A DNA stretch of 64,000 nucleotides, from NCBI RefSeq assembly GCF_020905295.1, contig NZ_JAJJMM010000001.1, positions 1,612,001 to 1,676,000 of the forward strand. Reading direction: 5' to 3'. Positions 18,026 through 27,083 of this stretch are shown here, piece after piece (the stretch's first letter is position 1; the number at the start of each line of letters is the position of its first letter). The notes under the pieces are model-generated. The model was not told where the DNA came from. It searched no databases and saw only the letters and a program-made list of their open reading frames with translations. Position numbers and translations under genes: made by a program. The stretch is from Flavobacterium piscisymbiosum. Its GTDB lineage: Bacteria; Bacteroidota; Bacteroidia; Flavobacteriales; Flavobacteriaceae.

Positions 18026-20455
18026 TTATTCGTATTTTAAATATTTCAGGATGTCTATTTTGGTTACCTGATAGGCTTTTGTTAAAACAATAATCAAAGT
18101 TAATACCAGTAAAGAAATCAAAGCAACACTAAACGGAATAACCGAAATGTTGATTCTGTAAGCGAAATCTTCAAGCCATTTTTGCAATAAAATGTAAGCA
18201 GGCACAATGCCAATTACAAAACCTATTAAGCAAAAAACAACGTATTGTTTTGATAGCTCTTTCAATAAAAGATCCGTTTCTGCGCCCAATGTTTTTCTGA
18301 TAGCAATTTCTTTCAGTCTTCTCTCCATCGAAAAAGAAGCTAAAGCAAATAATCCAAAAACGGCAATAATAATTACTACAAGATTCAGGATGAAAAATAA
18401 ATCTTTCTGTTTGACTTGTTCCTGATAAGTTTTAGCAAATCCTTTATTGACAAATTCATATTGAAATGGATAATCCTGATTGATGTTTTTCTCCCAATAG
18501 TTTTTAAGTTTATCCAGAGTCTCCGTTAGATTATTTGGAGAAACCTTTACATATACATTATCAAAATTATTCCATTTTAAAGTTTTAATACTTATAAAAA
18601 CCATTGGAGGAACCTTGTTCTGAAGTCCTGTAATGTGAAAGTCTTTGACAACACCAACAATTTTAAACTTTAGATTACCTTTCTCATTTCCCCAACCGGA
18701 ACTTATTATTGTGTTTATTGGGTTTTTAAGTCCCAGAGTTTTCGCAAGTGTTTCATTTATTAACCAGTTACTAATAGTGTCCGAAGCATATTTTGGAGAT
18801 AAATCCCGTCCTTTTACCACCTTAATTTTCATCATATCAAGAAAACCAAAATCCATATCGACATTTCGTGGTTGTACAAAAACACCGTTGTATGTAAATC
18901 CGGAACTTGAATTGGTGCTGCTGCCAAAAGAACCTGCAAAAGTAGAGACATCCTGAACACCGGATAATTTTTTGACTTCTTGTTTTATAGTCAGGTATTT
19001 TTCTATTTTTTTATTGCGATCCGCAGTTTTAAACGGAATTTTAATTACCTGATCACCACTAAAACCAAGATCTTTACTGATCATGTAGTTTACTTGTGAG
19101 TTCACAATTAATGCGCCAATGATAAAAAAGGCAGCAATACCAAATTGAAAAATCAACATAGAATTTCGAATCCAGATACCGCTTTTACTTCTGGAGAAGT
19201 TTCCTTTTAATACTTTTAATGTTTCAAAATTCGAAATATAAATGGCAGGAAATATACCCGCAAGTACAATTACTAATCCAAATATAAAAATGAGCTGCAG
19301 ATAAAATTCACTGCCATTCATAGTCAAAGATTTCCTCAGGAAGTTGTTGTAGTACGGTAAAGAAAGCTCTACTATCGCTAGGGCAAAAAGAATTGCCAGA
19401 ACTACAATAATAGCCGTTTCAAATATAAACTGACTTGTTATTTGCATTTTGCTTGCCCCCACAATTTTACGCACGCCTACTTCTTTAGCGCGTTTCACGG
19501 CAGAAGCAGTCGCTAAATTGATGTAATTTACAAGTGATAAAATCAAAATCAATAGAGATAAGCCTACCATGATATAAAGCAATTGCAAATTACCTGTGCC
19601 TTCAGGAAAATTATAACTTGCGGCAGATTTTGTACCGTGCAATCGCGCTTTGTCCAATTGATCAAGAATAACCTTAACCTCGCCATTTTTCTTTACATAT
19701 TCTTCAGGTGTCTGGCCATTTGCTTTAGCATCTTTCATGGTTCTGTTAACAAAACTTACATTTTGCATCTTCTTTAAAAGTGCTTCTTTATTAGTACCTT
19801 TTTTTGCTTTAATCATTAAGGTATAATTAAAATTCCCCCAAATGTTAACGTCGTCATCTTCTAATAAACCTCCAAAGACATAATTGGGTTCAATAGAGGA
19901 GGGACTCATAATTTTATAAACCGATTTTATGACATAAGGTTTATTATCGTTTATAAGAATTTTGCCAATAGGATCTTCGTTTTTGAAGATTTTTTTTGCT
20001 TCGTCTTCTGAAATGGCAACACTATGTTTTTCTTTAAGGATGTCCTTTTTCGCCCCTTTAACAATTGGAAATGGGAAAATGTCAAAAAAGTCATAATCAG
20101 CGACTATTATTTTTTTGCCCATCCATTTTTGATTTTGGTATTTTATTACTTCTTCGTAATACCAGCCGTCAAAAAAACAAATAGACTCAATTTCAGGAAT
20201 TGTCGCTTTGCAGGTTACGCCAAACGGAATCGAACTTGAGGCCCAAATGTCTCCCGTTGCTCCAATTTTGTTTAGAACCTGATAGACGTTTTTTTTCTCA
20301 GGATTCCATTGGTCATACGAATTTTCATTGTTCCAATATAAAATAGCGAAAATTACTCCGGCAATTCCAATGCTTAATCCCAGGACATTTAAAAACGAAA
20401 ACAGTTTGTTTTGCTTTAAATGATATATAAATATTTTAAACCAGTTAAAAATCAT
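18026..20455 (-). CDS. ABC transporter permease, MacB/FtsX type
   Basis: 809 residues. The N-terminal TM helix (FSFLNVLGLSIGIAGVIFAILYW) leads into a periplasmic MacB-PCD domain; the three-helix FtsX blocks are at about 285-420 (with AVKRAKEVGVRKIVGASK) and about 680-809 (with RRLKEIAIRKTLGAE). Two FtsX blocks in one chain are usual for Bacteroidota permeases of this type. They drive mechanotransmission for export of peptides, antibiotics or lipoproteins. It is the last gene of the adaptor-ATPase-permease set. Confidence 0.9.
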   Translation of the reverse strand: MIFNWFKIFIYHLKQNKLFSFLNVLGLSIGIAGVIFAILYWNNENSYDQWNPEKKNVYQVLNKIGATGDIWASSSIPFGVTCKATIPEIESICFFDGWYYEEVIKYQNQKWMGKKIIVADYDFFDIFPFPIVKGAKKDILKEKHSVAISEDEAKKIFKNEDPIGKILINDNKPYVIKSVYKIMSPSSIEPNYVFGGLLEDDDVNIWGNFNYTLMIKAKKGTNKEALLKKMQNVSFVNRTMKDAKANGQTPEEYVKKNGEVKVILDQLDKARLHGTKSAASYNFPEGTGNLQLLYIMVGLSLLILILSLVNYINLATASAVKRAKEVGVRKIVGASKMQITSQFIFETAIIVVLAILFALAIVELSLPYYNNFLRKSLTMNGSEFYLQLIFIFGLVIVLAGIFPAIYISNFETLKVLKGNFSRSKSGIWIRNSMLIFQFGIAAFFIIGALIVNSQVNYMISKDLGFSGDQVIKIPFKTADRNKKIEKYLTIKQEVKKLSGVQDVSTFAGSFGSSTNSSSGFTYNGVFVQPRNVDMDFGFLDMMKIKVVKGRDLSPKYASDTISNWLINETLAKTLGLKNPINTIISSGWGNEKGNLKFKIVGVVKDFHITGLQNKVPPMVFISIKTLKWNNFDNVYVKVSPNNLTETLDKLKNYWEKNINQDYPFQYEFVNKGFAKTYQEQVKQKDLFFILNLVVIIIAVFGLFALASFSMERRLKEIAIRKTLGAETDLLLKELSKQYVVFCLIGFVIGIVPAYILLQKWLEDFAYRINISVIPFSVALISLLVLTLIIVLTKAYQVTKIDILKYLKYE

Positions 20456-20521
20456 GATTGTTTTTTTATAGTTATTAGGTTGTTTTTTAATGTAGCCTAA
20501 CAGTTTCTAAACCTGCCAGTC

Positions 20522-20593
20522 TTATATTATTGCTACTATTTTGCAAACAAATCCCACCAGAAATAAGATTGCGGTTACAATAAATTTGATCAT
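20522..20593 (-). CDS. Candidate 23-residue membrane peptide
   Basis: An ATG at 20593, only 8 bases after the ATPase stop, opens a 23-codon frame with the sequence MIKFIVTAILFLVGFVCKIV and then AII, ending in TAA. It is one hydrophobic helix with a lysine near each end. It lies between the ATPase and the permease of the transport operon, where small accessory membrane proteins occur. It was found by reading the gap; coding is not proven. Confidence 0.4.
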   Translation of the reverse strand: MIKFIVTAILFLVGFVCKIVAII

Positions 20594-20600
20594 TTTTTAA

Positions 20601-21308
20601 TTATTTAGCGTCCATAAAAACATCCACATTTCTCTGATTTAATTTTTCAGAAAATATCACACCGTCTTTCATATGAATTGTTCTTTGCGAGAAAGAAGCA
20701 TCATAATCAGAGTGGGTAACCATCAAAATCGTAGCTCCTTTAGCGTGCAAATCCGTTAAAAGTTCCATTACTTCATTACCATTCTTACTATCCAGATTAC
20801 CGGTTGGCTCATCGGCCAGAATAATTTTAGGATCGTTTACCAAAGCTCTTGCAACCGCAACCCTTTGTTGTTGTCCTCCGGAAAGTTGTTGCGGATAATG
20901 TTTTAATCGGTGCGAAATATTAAGCTTCTCGGCAATTGCTTCGATTTTTTGTTTTCTTTCTGATGCTTTTACATTGTTATAAAGCAAAGGCAATTCGATA
21001 TTATCGTAAACTGAAAGTTCATCTATAAGGTTAAAATTCTGAAAAATAAAACCAATGTTTTCTTTACGAACAACAGCTCTTCCTTTCTCTTTTAAACCCA
21101 CCATTTCCTGATCTAATAATTTATAACTTCCTCCAGAAGCACTGTCTAAAAGACCTATAATATTTAGTAAAGTCGATTTTCCGCAACCAGAAGGTCCCAT
21201 GATAGTAAGAAAATCTCCTTTTTTAATTTCTAAAGAAATCCCGCTTAAAGCTGCAGTTTCTACTTCTTCTGTTCTAAAAACTTTGGTTAAATTTTGAATT
21301 GTTATCAT
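20601..21308 (-). CDS. ABC transporter ATP-binding protein (MacB/LolD type)
   Basis: 235 residues. Walker A GPSGCGKST, Q-loop FIFQNFNLID, signature LSGGQQQR, Walker B IILADEPTGNLDS and the H-loop TH in MVTHSD are all present. EPTGNLDS is the hallmark of the LolD/MacB branch. It energises the FtsX-type permease downstream for export rather than import. It belongs to the operon starting with the adaptor gene upstream. Confidence 0.95.
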   Translation of the reverse strand: MITIQNLTKVFRTEEVETAALSGISLEIKKGDFLTIMGPSGCGKSTLLNIIGLLDSASGGSYKLLDQEMVGLKEKGRAVVRKENIGFIFQNFNLIDELSVYDNIELPLLYNNVKASERKQKIEAIAEKLNISHRLKHYPQQLSGGQQQRVAVARALVNDPKIILADEPTGNLDSKNGNEVMELLTDLHAKGATILMVTHSDYDASFSQRTIHMKDGVIFSEKLNQRNVDVFMDAK

Positions 21309-21483
21309 AGTTTTAATTTTAGTTGTTATTGATTATTTTTTGATTGATGATTGAAACTTAATTGATTTATTTTTTGTCGCTAATTTATTTTTCAGGATGC
21401 TTAAAAATTCGTACTCATTCGTGGCGAACTTTTTTTTAGATTGTAAACTGAGAACTGAGACTGAGACTGAAACCTGAAAACCG

Positions 21484-22728
21484 TTACTGAGAACTAATCG
21501 ACAATTCCTCGATATCTTTATAGTCTGTATAAGATGAGGTAATCACAGATTCTCCTTCTTTCAAACCTTCCAGGACTTCATAATACGAAGGATTTTCTCT
21601 TCCTAATTTTATATTTCTTCTTACGGCTTTATTTCCTTTTACAACAAAGATCCATTTTCCTGCGGTTTCCTGATTAAAACTTCCTTTCTGGATAACAAGA
21701 GTTTTATTTTTCTCTGATAAAATTAGTTTGACACCAAAACTAAGTCCGTCTTGTAATGCAATAGCATCTTTAGAGGTAAAAGCCAGTTCTACTATAAAAT
21801 GTCCGCCTTTAACTTCCGGGATTACTTTGGTAACTAAAACTTCAAGGTTTTTTCCTTTAAATTCTACCTGACCTTTCAAACCTTCGCGTATTTTTTCAAG
21901 ATAAAATTCATCTACATCAGCGGTAAGTTTATAACCTTGTTTAGAATCTATTTTTCCGATGCTTTCTCCAGCCTGAAATGTTTTTCCTAAAACAGGTTGA
22001 AACGAAGTCAAACGGCCGGATTCCGGTGCTATAATCAGGAAATTCTTTTTGTTGTTTCTCAAAATATCTAAACTTTTTTCCATGGTTTGAATGGAATGAT
22101 TGATTTGCGAAATCTGAATTTGATTCGTTTGTTTTTCTTTTTGAATACTTTGCTGAATCGTTCTTTTGCGTTCTTCCTGAAAACGAAGGCTTTCTTTAAA
22201 AGTATTCCAGTCATTTTTCGAAATTACCTCTTTCTCATACAATCGGGCATTCATATCGTACAGTCTTTTGGCATCATTATAATCATGTTCAATTAAAACC
22301 AAATCTTTGTTGAGGTTTAATTCCTGATTTCTAATGTTTAGTTTTCCGGTATTCAAATTGTTGATTTGCTCAATAATTGCGGTTTCCTGAGTCAGGTAAT
22401 TCAATTCGGTATTTGGATTGTACAAACGTGCCAGCGATTGACCTTTAGTAACCATGGCGCCATTTTCGACAAAAATCTCTTTTACAGATCCTCCTTCGGT
22501 AACATTTACAAGCATCACATTCAAAGGTTCTACTTTGGCCTGAAAAACAACAAAATCTTCAAAAAAAGCTTTTTCGACTTTCTGGATACTTAGTTCTTCT
22601 GCTTTTACATTTAAACTTCTTTTAGTGTTAAACGAAAAAAAGACGATTGTTGCCAAAACTAAAAAAACTCCAATTGCTATTGTGAGATATCTAAATTTTC
22701 TATTTTTACGAGGAATTACTTTGTCCAT
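21484..22728 (-). CDS. Periplasmic adaptor (HlyD/MacA-like) of the efflux operon
   Basis: 414 residues. An N-terminal anchor (YLTIAIGVFLVLATIVFFSF) precedes a lipoyl-like half (SVKEIFVENGAMVTKGQSLARL), a long coiled-coil hairpin (about 110-220, rich in Q, E, K and N), the second lipoyl half and beta-barrel domains (APESGRLTSFQPVLGKTFQAGESIG). Such adaptors join a MacB-type pump to an outer-membrane channel. No TolC gene adjoins, so the channel must come from elsewhere. The start lies about 18 bases after the predicted sigma-54 transcription start. Confidence 0.9.
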   Translation of the reverse strand: MDKVIPRKNRKFRYLTIAIGVFLVLATIVFFSFNTKRSLNVKAEELSIQKVEKAFFEDFVVFQAKVEPLNVMLVNVTEGGSVKEIFVENGAMVTKGQSLARLYNPNTELNYLTQETAIIEQINNLNTGKLNIRNQELNLNKDLVLIEHDYNDAKRLYDMNARLYEKEVISKNDWNTFKESLRFQEERKRTIQQSIQKEKQTNQIQISQINHSIQTMEKSLDILRNNKKNFLIIAPESGRLTSFQPVLGKTFQAGESIGKIDSKQGYKLTADVDEFYLEKIREGLKGQVEFKGKNLEVLVTKVIPEVKGGHFIVELAFTSKDAIALQDGLSFGVKLILSEKNKTLVIQKGSFNQETAGKWIFVVKGNKAVRRNIKLGRENPSYYEVLEGLKEGESVITSSYTDYKDIEELSISSQ

Positions 22729-22757
22729 TTCTTTAATAATTTACTGATTACCAATAG

Positions 22758-22772
22758 GTAAATACTGTGCCA
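22758..22772 (-). promoter_or_regulatory. Sigma-54 promoter of the efflux operon
   Basis: On the minus strand TGGCAC-N5-TTAC, against the consensus TGGCAC-N5-TTGC: the -24 part is perfect and the -12 part has one mismatch. It points at the adaptor gene and lies opposite a gene for a sigma-54 activator. Confidence 0.75.
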
Positions 22773-22835
22773 TAAAAATTATTATTTGTAAAGTGTTGAT
22801 TTTAAAGAAGCTTTAAAAACCATTCAAAAAAGAAG

Positions 22836-22873
22836 TGTTCGATAATGAACAGTTGACCGTTCGTTATCGAACA
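22836..22873. promoter_or_regulatory. Inverted-repeat binding site, probable sigma-54 enhancer
   Basis: Arms TGTTCGATAATGAAC and GTTCGTTATCGAACA are 15 bases each, separated by 8 bases, with one mismatch. The centre is about 90 bases upstream of the -12 element of the efflux promoter, a usual distance for an activator site. It ends 12 bases before the activator's own ATG, so it may also regulate that gene. Confidence 0.75.
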
Positions 22874-22885
22874 AAAAAAGACATC

Positions 22886-24241
22886 ATGCGAAAAAAACAA
22901 GCCCAGATATTAATCGTCGACGATCAGGAAGAAATTCTTTTTTCGGCAAAAATGATTCTCAAAAAACATTTTGAAACCATTTTTACAGAAAATAGTCCTA
23001 AAAAAATCATCTCTATTTTAAATGAAAATGAAATAAATGTGGTTTTATTAGACATGAATTACCGAATTGGTTTCGAAGATGGGCGCGAAGGGATTCACTG
23101 GCTCAAAGAAATTAAGATACTTTCGCCACAAACCGTCGTGATTTTAATGACCGCATTTGGTAAAATTGATACTGCAGTTGAAGGAATAAAAATTGGTGCT
23201 TTTGATTATGTTCTAAAACCTTGGAATAACGAAAAATTACTCGAAATAATTGATAAGGCTGTGGCCGAAAGCAGAAAAAACAGCAAAAAAGTGCCGGAAG
23301 AAAAACCGGTAAAAAACTATTTTGTTGGCAATTCCCTTAAAATAAAACAAGCCTATTCTATTGCCGAAAGAGTAGCCAGAACAGATGCCAATGTTCTCAT
23401 TTTGGGTGAAAACGGAACCGGGAAATATGTTTTTGCCGAGTTTATTCATCTCAATTCAGAACGAAAATCACAGCCATTTGTGCATGTTGATTTAGGATCT
23501 TTGAGCGATAATTTGTTCGAAAGTGAACTTTTTGGTTATGCAAAAGGCGCTTTTACAGATGCTAAAACAGATACTGCCGGCAGATTTGAAATAGCTTCCG
23601 GCGGAACTATTTTTCTGGATGAAATAGGGAATATTCCGTTGCATTTACAATCGAAACTATTACATGTTTTGCAAACCAAAACTGTTACCCGTTTAGGAGA
23701 AAGTAAGCCAAGACCTTTGAATGTTCGCGTAATTGCAGCAACAAACAGTGATATAAAAGCTGAGGTTAAGAACAAAACATTCCGCGAAGATTTGCTGTAT
23801 CGCATCAATACAATGGAAATTCATTTGCCTTCGTTACGCGAACGAAAAGATGATATTGTACCCATGGCACATTTTATCCTGGATAAAATTGCCGAAAAAT
23901 ACAATCATGGTCCCGAAGCTTCGGGATGGCATTTTGAAGACAATGTAGCATCATATCTGGAAAAATATCCATGGAAAGGAAACATTCGTGAATTGGAAAA
24001 TAAAATAGAACGCGCTTTGATTTTGGCTGATAATAATACTATTTCAGTCACCAATCTGGATATTTTAGATTTCGAAGAAATTCAGGAAAACGATGAAAAT
24101 CCGTTATCAGAAATGGAAAAAAGTGCGATCGAAAAAACACTCTTCAAATACAACGGAAACATCAGTAAAACAGCCGAAGAATTGGGTTTATCAAGAGCAG
24201 CTTTATACAGAAGAATCGAGAAATATGACTTAAAAAATTAA
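22886..24241 (+). CDS. Sigma-54-dependent response regulator (NtrC family)
   Basis: 451 residues from ATG 22886; an in-frame GTG at 22835 would place the inverted-repeat operator inside the protein and is rejected. The receiver domain has the phospho-acceptor Asp56 (VVLLDMNYR). The AAA+ domain has Walker A GENGTGK, the sigma-54 contact loop GAFTDA (GAFTGA variant, usual in Bacteroidota) and GGTIFLDEIGN. The C-terminal Fis-type helix-turn-helix is NISKTAEELGLSRAALYRRI. It activates transcription by remodelling sigma-54 holoenzyme. At 23911-23926 the coding DNA contains a perfect palindrome resembling the intergenic family. Confidence 0.95.
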   Translation: MRKKQAQILIVDDQEEILFSAKMILKKHFETIFTENSPKKIISILNENEINVVLLDMNYRIGFEDGREGIHWLKEIKILSPQTVVILMTAFGKIDTAVEGIKIGAFDYVLKPWNNEKLLEIIDKAVAESRKNSKKVPEEKPVKNYFVGNSLKIKQAYSIAERVARTDANVLILGENGTGKYVFAEFIHLNSERKSQPFVHVDLGSLSDNLFESELFGYAKGAFTDAKTDTAGRFEIASGGTIFLDEIGNIPLHLQSKLLHVLQTKTVTRLGESKPRPLNVRVIAATNSDIKAEVKNKTFREDLLYRINTMEIHLPSLRERKDDIVPMAHFILDKIAEKYNHGPEASGWHFEDNVASYLEKYPWKGNIRELENKIERALILADNNTISVTNLDILDFEEIQENDENPLSEMEKSAIEKTLFKYNGNISKTAEELGLSRAALYRRIEKYDLKN

Positions 24242-24360
24242 TTTTACCGCAAAGCACGCAAGGTATTTTTTAGGTTTGTTTGTAATTGGTTTTATTAAGT
24301 TCGCAAAGCTGTTTCTAGCGAACTTTGCGTAAACCTTTGCGAACCTTGCGGTTAAATCTT
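24241..24360. repeat. CCGCAAAG-family inverted repeat
   Basis: TACCGCAAAGCACGCAAGGT and GCGAACCTTGCGGTTAAA are opposite arms, with AGTTCGCAAAGC and GCGAACTTTGCG inside. The element separates the regulator from its kinase. Confidence 0.75.
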
Positions 24361-24391
24361 CAGCTACAGATGCCAATAAAAAAATAAAATA

Positions 24392-25717
24392 ATGAAAAAC
24401 TGGAAATTTTATAATGCTTTGTTTATAAGGGTTCTCTTTATTATGATTCCCTTTTTCTTTTGCGTTTTTTTAATTTATAAAACGCTTTATTACAATGCAA
24501 TTTTGGTTGGTTTTTTTATAATCTTGCTATTATTCGAGATGTATTTTTATATCAAAAATCATTCTTTATTTTATGATAAAATATTGCTTTCAATTTTGCA
24601 GAAAGATTTTTCGACCAATTTTCCGCCAGAATATAGAGAACAGAAATTTAGCAACTTATATCTTTTATACAATACTTTAAAATACCAGCAGCAAGAGCAG
24701 ACTTCAAAAGAATTGGTTTATCAGTCCATTTTGAATAATATAGATACAGCAACTTTAATTCTCGAAAAAGAAAACGATGACTGGAGTATTTTTTTAATGA
24801 ATGATTGCTTCTCCAGTTTATTTAAAGTGCCAAAAGTAAGTCATTGGAAATACCTTAAAAATTATTTGCCATCACTTTGCAATGAAATTGAGCAAACAGA
24901 ATTTACAGAGTTGAAATCGGCAATTTCGATTAAAATAGAAGAACAGGATTTGCAGACATTTGTATTGCAGACATCCTATACAAAAACTTACGATAAAGAA
25001 TATTTCATTATTTTATTAGACAGTATTCAGCGCGTTATTGAGAAAAAAGAAAAAGAAGCCTGGATTAATCTGATGAAAATCATTTCGCATGAATTAATGA
25101 ATTCCTTAACGCCAATTCGTGCGCTTTCGCAGAATTTACTTCAGATTGTCGATCAGGAAAAACTAGAAGAAGATGATTTTGAAGATATCAAAAGCAGTAT
25201 TTCGACGATTATCAATCGAAGTGACCACTTGCAGGTATTTGTCGAAAATTACCGAAAACTAGCCATGCTTCCGACTCCAACCAAACAAATGACGCCAATA
25301 AATTTACTTTTAGAAGATTGTATGCGCATCATGAACCCGATTTTGAAAGCGGAAAATATCGAATTGGTAAATGAAATTAGCAGTCCAAGATCTATTTTGA
25401 TTGATAAAAGCCAGATCGAACAAGTGATTATAAATCTAATAACCAACAGTGTTTATGCATTAAAAGAAAAGGCAGAAAAGAAAATGTTCTTGTCCAGTTA
25501 TACTGATAATAATCGTTTTTTTATCACCATTTCAGACAACGGAAAAGGAATCGACGAAGAGATTCGGGAAAAAGTATTTCTGCCATTCTTCACCACCAGA
25601 AAAGACGGCGCCGGAATTGGTTTAACGCTTTCTAAAAACATCATCGAAGCACACGGAGGTTACTTAAGCTACCAAACCGATGAAGATAAAACAAGCTTTG
25701 TGATTTGTTTGATTTGA
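24392..25717 (+). CDS. Membrane sensor histidine kinase (NtrY-like)
   Basis: 441 residues. Two N-terminal membrane helices (residues about 10-55) are followed by a PAS-like region, the phospho-acceptor H-box ISHELMNSLTPIRAL (His233) and a HATPase domain with N-box NLITNSVYAL, DNGKGI and GAGIGLTLSKNIIEAHGG. It should phosphorylate the adjacent sigma-54 regulator, which begins the same transcription direction 150 bases upstream. Signal unknown; likely envelope stress or the substrate of the export operon. Confidence 0.93.
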   Translation: MKNWKFYNALFIRVLFIMIPFFFCVFLIYKTLYYNAILVGFFIILLLFEMYFYIKNHSLFYDKILLSILQKDFSTNFPPEYREQKFSNLYLLYNTLKYQQQEQTSKELVYQSILNNIDTATLILEKENDDWSIFLMNDCFSSLFKVPKVSHWKYLKNYLPSLCNEIEQTEFTELKSAISIKIEEQDLQTFVLQTSYTKTYDKEYFIILLDSIQRVIEKKEKEAWINLMKIISHELMNSLTPIRALSQNLLQIVDQEKLEEDDFEDIKSSISTIINRSDHLQVFVENYRKLAMLPTPTKQMTPINLLLEDCMRIMNPILKAENIELVNEISSPRSILIDKSQIEQVIINLITNSVYALKEKAEKKMFLSSYTDNNRFFITISDNGKGIDEEIREKVFLPFFTTRKDGAGIGLTLSKNIIEAHGGYLSYQTDEDKTSFVICLI

Positions 25718-25726
25718 TATTTTTTC

Positions 25727-25919
25727 ACCATATAAGTGATATAAGTTCATATTAAAGATTGCGCATAATGTTCTCGCAAAGTTTCAAAGCTGTTTGTATT
25801 AATCGGGCAAAGTCGCAGAGTCGCGAAGAAAAACTTAAAAAAGAAAACTTTGCGACTCTGCGCCTTTGCGAGAGATTTTATGCGTACTGCTTAATATGAA
25901 CTTATATCACTTATATGGT
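25727..25919. repeat. 193-base element with 29-bp perfect terminal inverted repeats
   Basis: Positions 25727-25755 and 25891-25919 are perfect reverse complements, beginning ACCATATAAGTGATATAAGT. Inside is a second nested pair (TCGCAAAG...CGCAGAGTCGCG against CTTTGCGACTCTGCGCCTTTGCGAG). The right arm supplies the last codons and the stop of the next gene. Single arms of the same family lie near 30400 and 59702. Confidence 0.85.
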
Positions 25920-26240
25920 AGAAACCTCAGGCGTCCAAAAGTGCTTTTCTAAATCTACTATTTGATTATCGACCACCTCAATACCTTCGCTTTCCAGAAG
26001 TTGCTGCATTAAATTAGTTCCGTCAAAATGGTGTTTTCCGGTCAAGAGACCTTTTCTGTTTACAACTCTGTGCGCCGGAACATCTTCCATGTTATGGCAC
26101 GCATTCATCGCCCAGCCTACCATTCGCGCAGAACGGGCGGTTCCAAGAGCTTTCGCAATAGCGCCATAAGAAGTTACTTTCCCGTACGGAATTTGTCTGG
26201 CGATCGCATAAACGCGTTCAAAAAAATTATCTTCAGCCAT
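25911..26240 (-). CDS. Alkyltransferase-like protein (MGMT family, Cys replaced)
   Basis: 109 residues, the DNA-binding domain of O6-alkylguanine methyltransferases. Motifs: IPYGKVTSYGAIAKALG and ARMVGWAMNACH. The catalytic PCHR is PAHR here (VPAHRVVNRKG), so it cannot accept alkyl groups and belongs to the ATL type, which flags alkylated guanines for nucleotide excision repair. The final two codons and TAA come from the arm of the inverted repeat 25727-25919, suggesting the repeat landed in the original 3' end. Confidence 0.88.
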   Translation of the reverse strand: MAEDNFFERVYAIARQIPYGKVTSYGAIAKALGTARSARMVGWAMNACHNMEDVPAHRVVNRKGLLTGKHHFDGTNLMQQLLESEGIEVVDNQIVDLEKHFWTPEVSTI

Positions 26241-26406
26241 ACGTTTAAGTTATTTTTACTATTAAGATATTAAGGTTCATGAAGTCAAAGCTTAACTTTT
26301 ATTAAAAATAATTAAGAAAGTGAAGTTTCACAAAGTAGTGCTTTATTTTTCTTAATTACTTAATGGTTCAATTTTATAAACCTAAAATTTTAATCTTAAA
26401 AAACTT

Positions 26407-27042
26407 TCACCCAAAATAGTAATTCAGGATATTAAAAAGTGTTGCAATAGCAATTAAACCTGTAATGCTTCCTATAATAGTGTTCATGTTTCGCATCAGA
26501 TAATCAGTTTTCTTTTCTATTCTGCCAAAGAAACCAATGTAGCTGTACAATGCCGCAAACGAACCTAAAACAGACCCGAATACAAAAGTAAAAATAATGT
26601 TGTTTTCGAATGCAAAAAGATGGTAAGAAGCCAGCGTAACACTCACTACAACATAATACGGAATAGGGAAGAAGTTCAAACCGGATAATAGCATTCCCAG
26701 GAAGAAACGGCTTTTTTTGCTGCTCTTTTTAATCTTCGATTTCTTGGCTTTTGGCTCTTTTGCGATAAACAAAAAGTAAATCGTAAGAATAGAAAAAATA
26801 GCAAATCCAACCTCACGCAACAATGTTACCACATCAGGGCGATTGTCGATTACCTGCGCAAATAAAACGGCTAAAGAAACCTGAAAAAAGATTACTAAAA
26901 CCGCACCGGCAACAAACCATAAAGCGTTCTTTTTCCCCTCTTTCATGTTCACTTTTGCGGCCGTCATATTGATTAATCCCGGTGGAATAATCCCAATGAA
27001 AGCGGCAATAAAACCTGAAAGTAATGGGGTAAGTAATGCCAT
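26407..27042 (-). CDS. LysE family exporter
   Basis: 211 residues with six hydrophobic segments. The start LLSGFIAAFIGIIPPGLINM with the PPG motif matches the LysE/RhtB amino-acid exporter pattern, and GMLLSGLNFFPIPYYV matches the second conserved block (N with P). It exports an amino acid or small metabolite across the inner membrane; substrate unknown. It is placed 40 bases downstream of trmB on the same strand. Confidence 0.82.
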   Translation of the reverse strand: MALLTPLLSGFIAAFIGIIPPGLINMTAAKVNMKEGKKNALWFVAGAVLVIFFQVSLAVLFAQVIDNRPDVVTLLREVGFAIFSILTIYFLFIAKEPKAKKSKIKKSSKKSRFFLGMLLSGLNFFPIPYYVVVSVTLASYHLFAFENNIIFTFVFGSVLGSFAALYSYIGFFGRIEKKTDYLMRNMNTIIGSITGLIAIATLFNILNYYFG

Positions 27043-27083
27043 TCAGTTATTTAATGGGTTGGAAAAACGTTCTTAAAATTAAA

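Noticed and set aside
18026..22728. Complete tripartite MacAB-TolC set
   Set aside because: Adaptor, ATPase and permease are present but there is no TolC-like gene in the operon; the TolC-like gene at 54430 belongs to the EmrAB-type set.
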